Shown here in pieces: positions 52,148-58,434 of a stretch of 58,434 bases of DNA. Under the pieces are notes generated by a model. It was not told the DNA's origin. It saw only the letters and a list, made by a program, of their open reading frames with translations, and ran no database searches. Positions within the stretch are counted from its first letter, which is position 1. Every line of letters begins with the position of its first letter. The DNA comes from Polyangiaceae bacterium (GTDB lineage Bacteria; Myxococcota_A; Polyangia; Polyangiales; Polyangiaceae), in the NCBI GenBank assembly GCA_022842465.1, contig JALHPN010000028.1, positions 1 to 58,434 on the forward strand, read 5' to 3'. The position numbers were made by a program, and so were the translations under genes.

Positions 52148-53254
52148 ATGGCAGCGGACGAGCCTCGAGCGCTCGCCGAGCGGCTCTTCGAGTCCTTCCT
52201 CGCGCCGCTCGTCCTCGGCGGCCCGATGCGGCCGACTCACGCGTTCGGAGGGAGAGCCGCCCTCTCGATCGGTGACGGCGTGGTGCCCGCCGACGTGGAC
52301 ACGCTCTCGCGGGTGACGCTCTCGCGCGTCCGCGTCGCGCGCAGGATCGTGCCGATCGACCGCTTCGAGCCGGCGCCGACGGGGCCCGAGTGGGCGCTCG
52401 CGGCCGTCCTCCACGATCTCGTGATCGCGACCCATCCTGCGTTCGACGCCGTCCTCCGGCGAAGCGCCCCCGCGCGGATGATCGAGATCGCCGCGCTCAC
52501 GCTCGAGCGGATCTCGAAGTCTGCCACCGTCGGCGAGATCCTGTCCCGCCACACGTGGCTCGGCCGCATGTTCGAGATCACGCGCACCGACGTCGAGGTG
52601 CGCTGGTGGACGGGGTCGCAGCGATTCTTGGGGGAGGATCCGCCGCAACGCCTCCTCGCCTGGCCCGAGATCCGGCGCGTCCAGCAGACGCGTACGCCGC
52701 ACGGCCTCATGGATCTCCCGACGGCGGGGTCCGCCATCGACCTCGCGAAGTTCACGTCGTGCGTGGTGCTCCTCCTCGGGCACACGCCCCTCTCGGATTT
52801 CGCGACGCTCGAGCGCCAAGTGCCCGTCTTCCAGTGGACGAGGGACAACCTCGCGCTCGCCGCGACCCACGCGGGGCGGACGGCGGTGCTCCGCGCGCTC
52901 GCGCAGAAGCCGAACCGGGCCGTCGACGCCGCGCTCGGCCGGGCGACGCGTCCCCTCTTCGCGGCGCGCGCGACGCGAGCCCTGCTCGTGGCGATCGATC
53001 TCCTCCGCGACCGCGCGCTCGCGGCGGCGGTGGCGCGGCTCGGGCACGATAGGGATCCCGAGCCGCTCGCGCCGCCCGCCGAGAGCGCCGATGCCGCCCT
53101 CGCGATCTCGGCCGGCGCCCTCGCCGCGACGTACTGGATCGGTCAGACCGGCGGAGGATTCAACGACCGCGACCGTCGCTCGGTGCTGGAGATCCTGAAG
53201 CCCGCCGCCGACGCGCCGTCCGCGCGGGACGTGCGCGCGCTCCTCGGCGGCTGA
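52148..53254 (+). CDS. Unrecognised protein, second of a two-gene operon
   Basis: A 368-residue soluble, mainly helical protein. Stretches include EWALAAVLHDLVIATHPAF, RHTWLGRMFEITRTDVEVRWWTGSQ and AALAISAGALAATYWIGQTGGGFNDRDR; the last could be a hydrophobic helix but has no flanking charge pattern of a membrane segment. No catalytic signature is visible. It starts 3 nt after the upstream stop and has no separate promoter, so it is co-expressed with the 508-residue protein. Confidence 0.65.
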   Translation: MAADEPRALAERLFESFLAPLVLGGPMRPTHAFGGRAALSIGDGVVPADVDTLSRVTLSRVRVARRIVPIDRFEPAPTGPEWALAAVLHDLVIATHPAFDAVLRRSAPARMIEIAALTLERISKSATVGEILSRHTWLGRMFEITRTDVEVRWWTGSQRFLGEDPPQRLLAWPEIRRVQQTRTPHGLMDLPTAGSAIDLAKFTSCVVLLLGHTPLSDFATLERQVPVFQWTRDNLALAATHAGRTAVLRALAQKPNRAVDAALGRATRPLFAARATRALLVAIDLLRDRALAAAVARLGHDRDPEPLAPPAESADAALAISAGALAATYWIGQTGGGFNDRDRRSVLEILKPAADAPSARDVRALLGG

Positions 53255-53269
53255 GCTCGTTCGTACGGC

Positions 53270-53298
53270 TTGGAGGCGCGCGGAGCGCTCCCTATCGT
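53270..53298 (+). promoter_or_regulatory. Sigma-70-like promoter with leaderless start
   Basis: TTGGAG (53270-53275), a 17-nt spacer, then TATCGT (53293-53298), with the ATG at 53305 only 6 nt further on. This is the clearest full promoter in the window and would produce a transcript that starts at or within a few nt of the start codon. Confidence 0.55.
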
Positions 53299-53304
53299 GA
53301 GGCG

Positions 53305-54306
53305 ATGCGCCTCGCAGTACCCATGGCCCTCGCCGTGCTCGGCACCGTGATCCCGATGGGATGCACGCTACCGAAGGGCGATCACAGCGGGTACGACCCG
53401 CGCTACGCGTCGCTCGAGAGCACGCGCCCCTCGACGGCAGAGGAGGCCGCCGCGGCGTCGGCGAGTCAGCCCGTGAAGAACGTCTTCGTCATCGTGATGG
53501 AGAACCACGACTGGCACGAGATCGCGGGTAGCCGTTCCGCGCCGTACATCAACGGCACGCTCCTCCGCGACGGCGCCCACACCGAGGCGTACACGAGCCC
53601 CGTTCATCCCAGCGAGCCGAACTACATCTGGATGGAGGCGGGCTCGACGCTCGGCATCACGGACAACGACGATCCGGCGCTCAACTACCGCACGACGAGA
53701 GCGCACCTGACCGCGCAGCTCGACGCGGCGGGCATCTCCTGGAAGAGCTACCAGGAGGGCATCGACGGCACGGACTGCCCGCTCTCGCGCCGCGGCCTCT
53801 ACGCGCCGAAGCACAACCCGATGATCTACTTCGACGACATGACCGACGCGCGTCAGCAGTGGTCGGCCAAGTGCATGCGGCACGTGCGCCCGTACGAGGA
53901 GCTCGCAAAGGATCTCGAGGCCGACACGGTCCCGAGGTACGTGTTCGTCACGCCAGATCTCTGCCACGACATGCACGACGACACGGGCTGCGAGACGCCC
54001 GACTCCGTGAAGAACGGAGACCTCTGGCTCTCGCGCGAGGTGCCGAAGATCCTCGCGTCGAAGGCGTACAAGGACGCCGGTGCGCTCTTCATCACGTGGG
54101 ACGAGAACGAGGGCGAGCACGGCGAGGCGATCGGGATGATCGTCCTGTCGCGCTTCGCGAAGCCCGGCTACCAGAACGCGCTCGTCTACTCCCACAGCTC
54201 GCTCGTCCGGACGGTGCAGGACATCTTCGGCGTGCGGCCGTACCTCCGCGACGCTGCGAACGCGACGCCGCTGACCGACCTCTTCGCCGCACCGTCCACG
54301 CGGTAG
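53305..54306 (+). CDS. Exported phosphoesterase (phospholipase C / acid phosphatase-like)
   Basis: A 333-residue predicted lipoprotein (leader ending VIPMGCTL). It belongs to the alkaline-phosphatase-like phosphoesterase family: VFVIVMENHDWHEIAGSRSAPYI, VHPSEPNYIWMEAGST (Ser/Thr nucleophile region), FVTPDLCHDMHDD (metal site), FITWDENEGEHGEAIGM and a final YSHSSLVRTVQDIFGV. It could release phosphate from phospholipid or monoester substrates outside the cell. Length is typical of the smaller acid-phosphatase-like members. Confidence 0.85.
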   Translation: MRLAVPMALAVLGTVIPMGCTLPKGDHSGYDPRYASLESTRPSTAEEAAAASASQPVKNVFVIVMENHDWHEIAGSRSAPYINGTLLRDGAHTEAYTSPVHPSEPNYIWMEAGSTLGITDNDDPALNYRTTRAHLTAQLDAAGISWKSYQEGIDGTDCPLSRRGLYAPKHNPMIYFDDMTDARQQWSAKCMRHVRPYEELAKDLEADTVPRYVFVTPDLCHDMHDDTGCETPDSVKNGDLWLSREVPKILASKAYKDAGALFITWDENEGEHGEAIGMIVLSRFAKPGYQNALVYSHSSLVRTVQDIFGVRPYLRDAANATPLTDLFAAPSTR

Positions 54307-54390
54307 CGAGGCTGTCGCGAGGCGGTGCGCCCTTCCCGTGCTCGGCGCGGTGGAACGGGGGCTAAGGTCCATGCCCAGGAGGTCAGACCC

Positions 54391-55212
54391 ATGCCCATCA
54401 TCGAGACGAAGGACGGGACCACGCTCTACGTGAAGGACTGGAACACCCGCGGCACGCGCCCGGTGGTCCTCGTGCACGGCTGGCCTCTGAACGCGGACAT
54501 GTGGGAGTGGCAAGCGCAGGCGCTGGCCGAGCGCGGACACCGCGTGATCGCCTACGACCGGCGCGGCTTCGGCCGCTCGTCGCAGCCGTTCGATGGCTAC
54601 GACTACGACACGTTCGCCGCCGACCTCGACACGATCCTCCAGAAGCTCGACGTGAAGGACGCGGCCCTCGTCGGCTTCTCGATGGGCGGCGGCGAGGTCG
54701 CGCGTTACCTCGGCACCTTCGGCGCGAAGCGCGTGAACCGCGCCGTGCTCATGGCCGCCGTCACGCCGTTCCTCCTCAAGACGAGCGACCACGACGGCGC
54801 GCCCGCGGAGGTCTTCGCCGGCATGATCAAGGGGATCAAGGCCGACCGCGCGAGCTTCTTCGACGGCTTCGGCAAGGGCTTCTACGGCGTCGACAAGGGG
54901 CGCGACGTCCCCCAGCCCGTCCTCGCGTGGACCCACCAGATGGCGATGATGGCCTCCTCGCGCGGCACGACCGAGTGCGTGAAGGCGTTCGGCCACACCG
55001 ACTTCCGCAAGGACATGGCCGCCTTCACGGTGCCGACGCTCATCCAGCACGGGGACGCGGACTCGATCGTTCCGATCGACATCAGCGCGCCGGCGGCTGC
55101 GAAGCTCATTCCGGGCGCGAAGCTCGAGATCTACCCCGGCGCCCCCCACGGCCTCTTCTTCACCCACGCCGGCGACGTGAACCGCGATCTCTTCGCGTTC
55201 GTCGCCGGCTGA
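54391..55212 (+). CDS. Alpha/beta hydrolase, non-haem haloperoxidase type
   Basis: A 273-residue hydrolase. The oxyanion strand is VVLVHGWPLN, the nucleophile S97 is in GFSMGGGEV, the catalytic Asp is in HGDADSIVPI and the His in APHGLFFTHA. The close match to the non-haem chloroperoxidase/esterase group (YDRRGFGRSSQP, FAADLDTIL) suggests esterase or perhydrolase activity; physiological substrate unknown. AGGAGGT (54377-54383), a near-perfect Shine-Dalgarno sequence, lies 7 nt before the ATG, so earlier in-frame starts are rejected. No leader, so it is cytosolic. Confidence 0.9.
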   Translation: MPIIETKDGTTLYVKDWNTRGTRPVVLVHGWPLNADMWEWQAQALAERGHRVIAYDRRGFGRSSQPFDGYDYDTFAADLDTILQKLDVKDAALVGFSMGGGEVARYLGTFGAKRVNRAVLMAAVTPFLLKTSDHDGAPAEVFAGMIKGIKADRASFFDGFGKGFYGVDKGRDVPQPVLAWTHQMAMMASSRGTTECVKAFGHTDFRKDMAAFTVPTLIQHGDADSIVPIDISAPAAAKLIPGAKLEIYPGAPHGLFFTHAGDVNRDLFAFVAG

Positions 55213-55257
55213 CGGGGAAGCCTCCCGGCGGCCCGGGCGTAGATCCCCGGGACGTCG

Positions 55258-55593
55258 ATGGCTGCGCCGTACCGGACCGTCTCCGCCGACGAGAGCGAGG
55301 CCCTCCTCGCCCTCGTCGCCGGGGACGTGAGCCGCGCCGACGAGCACCATCGGCAGCGGCTCCTCCTCGTCGGCCTCGCCTTCGCCTCGGTCGTGGCGCT
55401 CCTCGTCGGCGGCCTCGCCGGCATGGTCATCACCTCGCGCGCCTACGCCCCGCCCGCCCGAGCGTGGAAAGACCACACCGTCCTCCCGGTCCTCCACGCC
55501 CGCGTCCACGGCATCCGCGCGGAGCTCGCCTACGCGCGCGCCGCCCGCGCGCAGGCGCCACCACGAACTGGCGTAATCCCCCTCCCGCCCTGA
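55258..55593 (+). CDS. Small single-pass membrane protein
   Basis: A 111-residue protein with one membrane helix at about residues 35-59 (LLLVGLAFASVVALLVGGLAGMVI), a polar N-terminus with DESEALLALVAGDVSRADEHH and an Arg/Ala/Pro-rich C-terminus. It has no recognised family and no Shine-Dalgarno sequence. Codon bias looks coding and the helix is convincing, but it could be a chance frame. Confidence 0.45.
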   Translation: MAAPYRTVSADESEALLALVAGDVSRADEHHRQRLLLVGLAFASVVALLVGGLAGMVITSRAYAPPARAWKDHTVLPVLHARVHGIRAELAYARAARAQAPPRTGVIPLPP

Positions 55594-55819
55594 CCCCCCT
55601 CGGGGCGCGCGAGTGTCGCCCGCCGGTGACGCCGTCGAATCGGCACAGGCGGCAGAGGCCCGGAGGCCCCCTCGCCGGCGCGAAAAGGAGCGGAGCCGCT
55701 CCTCCCGATGCCTGACCTACCGTGACGAGCGTCCGACCGTCCGACCTACTCGGGGGCCCGAACCGCGTCGCCAGGTCGGAACGCCTCGACGAGTCCGTGG
55801 CACTCGCCCCAGGCCACGA
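55594..55819. other. 226-bp gap with a minus-strand terminator
   Basis: No credible reading frame is seen. The gap holds the tail region of the convergent lipoprotein gene, including the hairpin at 55683-55703. Confidence 0.5.
55683..55703 (-). terminator. Rho-independent terminator for the lipoprotein gene at 55820
   Basis: On the minus strand AGGAGCG-GCTC-CGCTCCT forms a 7-bp GC-rich stem with a 4-nt loop, and its final T begins a TTTT run before CGCG. It is the only hairpin in the window with a proper T-run. It lies about 117 nt after the lipoprotein stop. Confidence 0.6.
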
Positions 55820-56518
55820 TCACTTCTTGTTCTTGAACGTGACCTTCTCGGGCGCCGGCTCGACGACTTCCATCTTCTCGTAGGTCATCGTGCCGTTGAC
55901 CGGATCCGAGACGAGGCCCGTCGAGGCCTTGCTGAACGTGAAGCCGTACTTGCCGTTCACCTTCACCTTGGCGCCGACGGCGGGGAGCGGGAACGGAACG
56001 TCGACGTTCCAGATCTCGTCCTTGTACAGGTCCTTCGCGGGGTCCTTGACCTCCTTCAGGTTCTTGTACTTCTCCATCGCCTCGTAGACCGAGGCGTAGT
56101 TCTTCGCGAAGCCGAGGACGCGGATGCGCGGCTTGTCCTTGCCGGCGCCCTTCTCGTCCGCGATCCAGAACGAGGGGATCTCGGCCTTGCAGTCCTCGGG
56201 GTCCGCCTTGCCGGTCTTGTGGACCGCGCACGCGGGCGCGTCGGAGATGTTCTCCTCCACGATGTAGCCCTGGATGGTGATGTTCGACTTCGTCACCTCC
56301 TTGTCGTGGATGCGACTACGGAGGTGGTGCGAAGCGCCCGCGACGGTGTACGCGTCGCCGACCTTCACGGGCGCGTTCGTGAGCGTGGGCGGCGACGGCA
56401 GGCTCGGCTTGCGACCGGACCACGCCGGCGCAGGCTTGTACGGCTCCTCGGAGCTACCGCAGCCGGCAGCGAGGAGCGAGAGTCCGAGGACCGAAGCGAC
56501 ACGCAGGGTCGTTCCCAT
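55820..56518 (-). CDS. Lipoprotein of unknown function
   Basis: A 232-residue predicted lipoprotein (leader ending LSLLAAGC). The mature domain is beta-rich: VKVGDAYTVAGASHHLRSRIHDKEV, then ITIQGYIVEENI, a CAVHKTG...DC pair likely to form a disulfide, and IWNVDVPFPLPAVGAKVKVNGKYG. The order of strands recalls an OB-like or tRNA-anticodon-like fold in secreted proteins, but no family is recognised. I used the ATG at 56518 because the signal peptide begins there. Confidence 0.7.
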   Translation of the reverse strand: MGTTLRVASVLGLSLLAAGCGSSEEPYKPAPAWSGRKPSLPSPPTLTNAPVKVGDAYTVAGASHHLRSRIHDKEVTKSNITIQGYIVEENISDAPACAVHKTGKADPEDCKAEIPSFWIADEKGAGKDKPRIRVLGFAKNYASVYEAMEKYKNLKEVKDPAKDLYKDEIWNVDVPFPLPAVGAKVKVNGKYGFTFSKASTGLVSDPVNGTMTYEKMEVVEPAPEKVTFKNKK

Positions 56519-56565
56519 GGGGCGAGAGGTGTACCACGCCCGAAATCCAGGGGACAAGGGCCGGG

Positions 56566-56594
56566 TTTGCGCCGCGATCGGCGCCGCGTATCAT
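56566..56594 (+). promoter_or_regulatory. Sigma-70-like promoter with leaderless GTG start
   Basis: TTTGCG (56566-56571), a 17-nt spacer and TATCAT (56589-56594), 6 nt before the GTG at 56601. The geometry is the same as at 53270-53298. Confidence 0.45.
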
Positions 56595-56600
56595 GCCGCT

Positions 56601-57434
56601 GTGGCTGCAACTATCCGTGCGGCGGGCGCCGGTGATTACGAGGCGTTCTGCCGCCTCGTCCCCGAGCTCGGGGTCGACGATCCCACGCCGTCGCCGGAGC
56701 GGTTCGCCGCCGAAATGGCCCCACGGATGCTGCTCGCCGAGCGGGACGTCTCCTCCCGGCGGGAGGTCGTGGGGTACGTCCTCTTCGACGTGCTGGCCGG
56801 GGTCGCGTACGTCCGGCACCTCGTGAGCGCGCAGGCCGCGCGCCGCACGGGGGTCGGCCGAGCGCTCCTCTGGGCCGTCGCCGAGGCGGCGATGGCGCGC
56901 GGCGTCACGACCTGGGTGCTCAACGTGAAGCCGGACAACGTCGCGGCGATCACGCTCTACGAGAGCCTCGGCTTCCGGCGGACCTTCCGCGTGCACGCCG
57001 TCCGGATCGATTGGGCCGACGTCGCGCGCGTCGCGAGGGACGTCGCCGGCGTCGCCGTCACCGTCCTCGCGCCCGAGGACGACGCCGGCGTCGAGACCGC
57101 CCTCGGTCTCCTCTCCGGTCAGCTCGGATCCGCGCGCGCGCTCGGCGGACGCACGTTCCACGTCGCCCGGCGCGGCGACGCGGTCGTCGGCGTGAGCGCG
57201 TTCGACCCGGGCTTCCCGGGCACCTACCCGTTCAAGGCGGCGTCGCCGGAGATCGCGTTCGCGCTGCTCCGGGCGGCACGAGCCCACGCGCCGGCGGACC
57301 AGACCTTCGTGAACATGAAGCTCGACGACCTCGAGGCCGTGAAGGACGCCGTCCTCGCCGCCGGCGGCACGCTCCGCCTCGAGGTCCAGGCGCTCGCGGG
57401 CACGCTTCCGCAACCGATGCCGCGATCCTCATAG
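56601..57434 (+). CDS. GNAT-family acetyltransferase with a second, degenerate domain
   Basis: A 277-residue protein. Residues 1-145 are a GNAT N-acetyltransferase: EVVGYVLFDVLAGVAYVRHLVS, the acetyl-CoA loop ARRTGVGRALL and the C-terminal LNVKPDNVAAITLYESLGF. Residues 150-277 look like a second GNAT-like or GNAT-C domain that has lost the acetyl-CoA loop (VGVSAFDPGFPGTYPF; TFVNMKLDDLEAVKDAVLAAGG). The acceptor is unknown. I chose the GTG at 56601 because the -10 element lies 6 nt upstream and the GNAT fold begins here (ATIRAAGAGDYEAF); the frame is open further upstream without similarity. Confidence 0.75.
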   Translation: MAATIRAAGAGDYEAFCRLVPELGVDDPTPSPERFAAEMAPRMLLAERDVSSRREVVGYVLFDVLAGVAYVRHLVSAQAARRTGVGRALLWAVAEAAMARGVTTWVLNVKPDNVAAITLYESLGFRRTFRVHAVRIDWADVARVARDVAGVAVTVLAPEDDAGVETALGLLSGQLGSARALGGRTFHVARRGDAVVGVSAFDPGFPGTYPFKAASPEIAFALLRAARAHAPADQTFVNMKLDDLEAVKDAVLAAGGTLRLEVQALAGTLPQPMPRSS

Positions 57435-57442
57435 GTCCGCGA

Positions 57443-58072
57443 TCACCGTGCGTAGCGTGTGACCGTGCGCGGCCCCGTCGGCGCCGAGATGGTCTCCTCG
57501 ACCACGATCTTCGACGGGACGACGTCCGCGCAGACGCGCGCGCGATGGTCGGTGACGCGGACCGTGCGCTCGCCGGAGGCTCGGAGGACGCGACCTTCGT
57601 AGATCGCCGACCCGCAATCCATGCCGACGCGCCGGAGGAGGTAGCTGCGTCGGTCGGGGTCGACCACGACCTCGCAGACGCCGTTCACGACCTCCTCGAG
57701 CTTCGCGCATGCCGGGCCCTTTCGCAGGAGGAGGGCCGTGTGGATGTCGCAGAGTGACCCGGAGGGCCCCGCCGCGTCGTCGAGGGCGAAGGAGCCCTCG
57801 GTGATCGGGGTCGCGAGCGCGACGTCCCGCGGCGTCGCATCCTCGGGCTCGCCGCAGGCGTCCGGATCGATCGGCGGCGGCAGGTCGCCGGGCGCTCCGA
57901 CTCCTCCGTCGGTCGTCGTGCTCGTGCCGCTGGACGTCCCGCCGGGCTCGGGTGAAATCGGCTGGCTCTCTGCAGGGCCGATCTCGCCGAGCGAGACGGC
58001 GCCCCCGCATGCGGCGGTCGTCGTGACGATGGAGAGGAGTACGCAACGAAGGAGGAAGGGGTGGGCGTTCAT
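57443..58072 (-). CDS. Lipoprotein of unknown function
   Basis: A 209-residue predicted lipoprotein: leader ending IVTTTAACGG, a Ser/Thr/Gly linker, then a small domain with six cysteines (PDACGEPEDA, GSLCDIHTAL, GPACAKLEE, NGVCEVVVD, GMDCGSAIY, ARVCADVVP) suggesting disulfides. No family is recognised. AGGTGGAG lies 7 nt before the ATG at 58072 and decides the start over the upstream ATG at 58093. It may be co-transcribed with the truncated gene at the right edge. Confidence 0.7.
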   Translation of the reverse strand: MNAHPFLLRCVLLSIVTTTAACGGAVSLGEIGPAESQPISPEPGGTSSGTSTTTDGGVGAPGDLPPPIDPDACGEPEDATPRDVALATPITEGSFALDDAAGPSGSLCDIHTALLLRKGPACAKLEEVVNGVCEVVVDPDRRSYLLRRVGMDCGSAIYEGRVLRASGERTVRVTDHRARVCADVVPSKIVVEETISAPTGPRTVTRYAR

Positions 58073-58125
58073 GTCTAGGCTCCACCTGTTCATGGGAGCG
58101 ACGCCGGTTCGCGATCGCGGTTTCG

Positions 58126-58434
58126 TCACGGCGACGCCTGCGCGATCGCGCGGAGCCGCGCAGCGTGCGGCGACGCGGGCTCGCGCGAGAGGATGTCCCG
58201 AGCGAGCTCGGCGGCGCGCGCGCGGTCGCCGCTCGCCGAGAGCGCGAGCGCACGCAGCGCGGAAGCCTCCGGCGCCAGCATCGGTGCGCCGAAGCTCCGG
58301 TCGTGATCGTCGAGGAGGACGAGCGCGGTGCGCGCGTCGCCGCGGAGGAGCGCGGCGCGAGCGCGATCGACCGCGGCGACCTCACGCGCGAGGACCGTCG
58401 GACCCGTCAGGTCTTCGGGGCGCGCGCGGCAGCG
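58126..58434 (-). CDS. C-terminal fragment of a helical-repeat protein cut by the right edge
   Basis: An open minus-strand frame enters from the right edge and ends at a TGA (58126-58128), giving 102 residues. It contains REVAAVDRARAALLRGDAR, ALVLLDDHDRSFGAP, EASALRALALSASGDRARA and SPHAARLRAIAQ. This is the typical C-terminal TPR-like tail of a Polyangia protein often found near an RNA polymerase sigma factor gene; that association is from memory. The N-terminus and function are not visible. Confidence 0.6.
   Translation of the reverse strand, partial: RCRARPEDLTGPTVLAREVAAVDRARAALLRGDARTALVLLDDHDRSFGAPMLAPEASALRALALSASGDRARAAELARDILSREPASPHAARLRAIAQASP

Noticed and set aside
48322..52275. 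A 1317-codon plus-strand open frame
   Set aside because: It runs antisense to the M13 peptidase and out of frame with the 50618 gene; its protein is Arg-rich and non-homologous.
56274..56600. N-terminal extension of the GNAT gene
   Set aside because: The extension overlaps the opposite-strand lipoprotein leader and shows no GNAT similarity; a promoter lies directly before the GTG at 56601.
1..58434. tRNA, rRNA, riboswitch, CRISPR, IS or prophage elements
   Set aside because: I saw no cloverleaf with CCA-type ends, no rRNA core sequence, no transposase or integrase motifs and no spacer arrays; small RNAs cannot be excluded by eye.

Overview
The window reads as a chromosomal segment of a myxobacterium-like organism, most likely Myxococcota, class Polyangia. 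I infer this from composition and content, not from a database match. The DNA is very GC-rich with strongly GC-ending codons. There are two Ser/Thr protein kinases, a hybrid histidine kinase, many lipoproteins with Pro/Ser/Thr/Gly-rich linkers, a surface protein with a Cys-rich CGNG...CDDGN repeat, and small TPR plus membrane-anchor proteins of a Polyangia style. I see no phage, insertion sequence, CRISPR array, rRNA or tRNA.

The central theme, from about 9.9 to 36.6 kb, is a dispersed purine (ureide) catabolism island. In pathway order it holds a single-chain xanthine dehydrogenase (31867-35703, minus) with its maturation factor XdhC (35732-36598, minus). Next come a membrane cytochrome-c urate hydroxylase PuuD (26348-27556, minus), HIU hydrolase (12456-12794, minus), a fused allantoicase/OHCU decarboxylase (12791-14329, minus) and allantoinase (16950-18314, minus). 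Together these cover hypoxanthine to ureidoglycolate plus urea. Beside them lie an SsnA-type amidohydrolase (18396-19763), otherwise known from the anaerobic purine cluster of enterobacteria, and a CitE/HpcH-fold protein resembling DUF6986 (9927-11270). No ureidoglycolate lyase and no dedicated transcription factor is visible. Signalling proteins sit inside the island instead: a membrane Ser/Thr kinase coupled to ssnA and to an AtoE-type transporter (19763-23039), and an ethylene-receptor-like double-kinase hybrid with a receiver protein (28973-31860). A protein with a histone-H1-like tail lies directly upstream of puuD (27572-28903).

Left flank (1-9.9 kb): a BON protein, an SDR oxidoreductase, a LysM lytic transglycosylase, a VanW-family protein, a protein with two possible degenerate HU-like modules, a cytosolic Ser/Thr kinase with a zinc-ribbon N-terminus, an orphan beta-class DNA methyltransferase and a small membrane protein.

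Right flank (36.6-58.4 kb): GlgC, several lipoproteins, an integral membrane protein overlapping a phytanoyl-CoA dioxygenase tail-to-tail, an ApaH-like phosphatase, a TPR protein with PrmA and RsmE in a coupled operon, a GH15-type lipoprotein, an M13 metallopeptidase, an unrecognised two-gene operon, a phosphoesterase, an alpha/beta hydrolase, a GNAT acetyltransferase and a truncated gene at the right edge.

Many first genes lack a Shine-Dalgarno sequence and instead carry a TAnnnT (often TAYCCT) hexamer only 6-14 nt before the start codon. This suggests that leaderless or very short-leader transcription is common here. All functions are inferred from reading motifs; no search was run.
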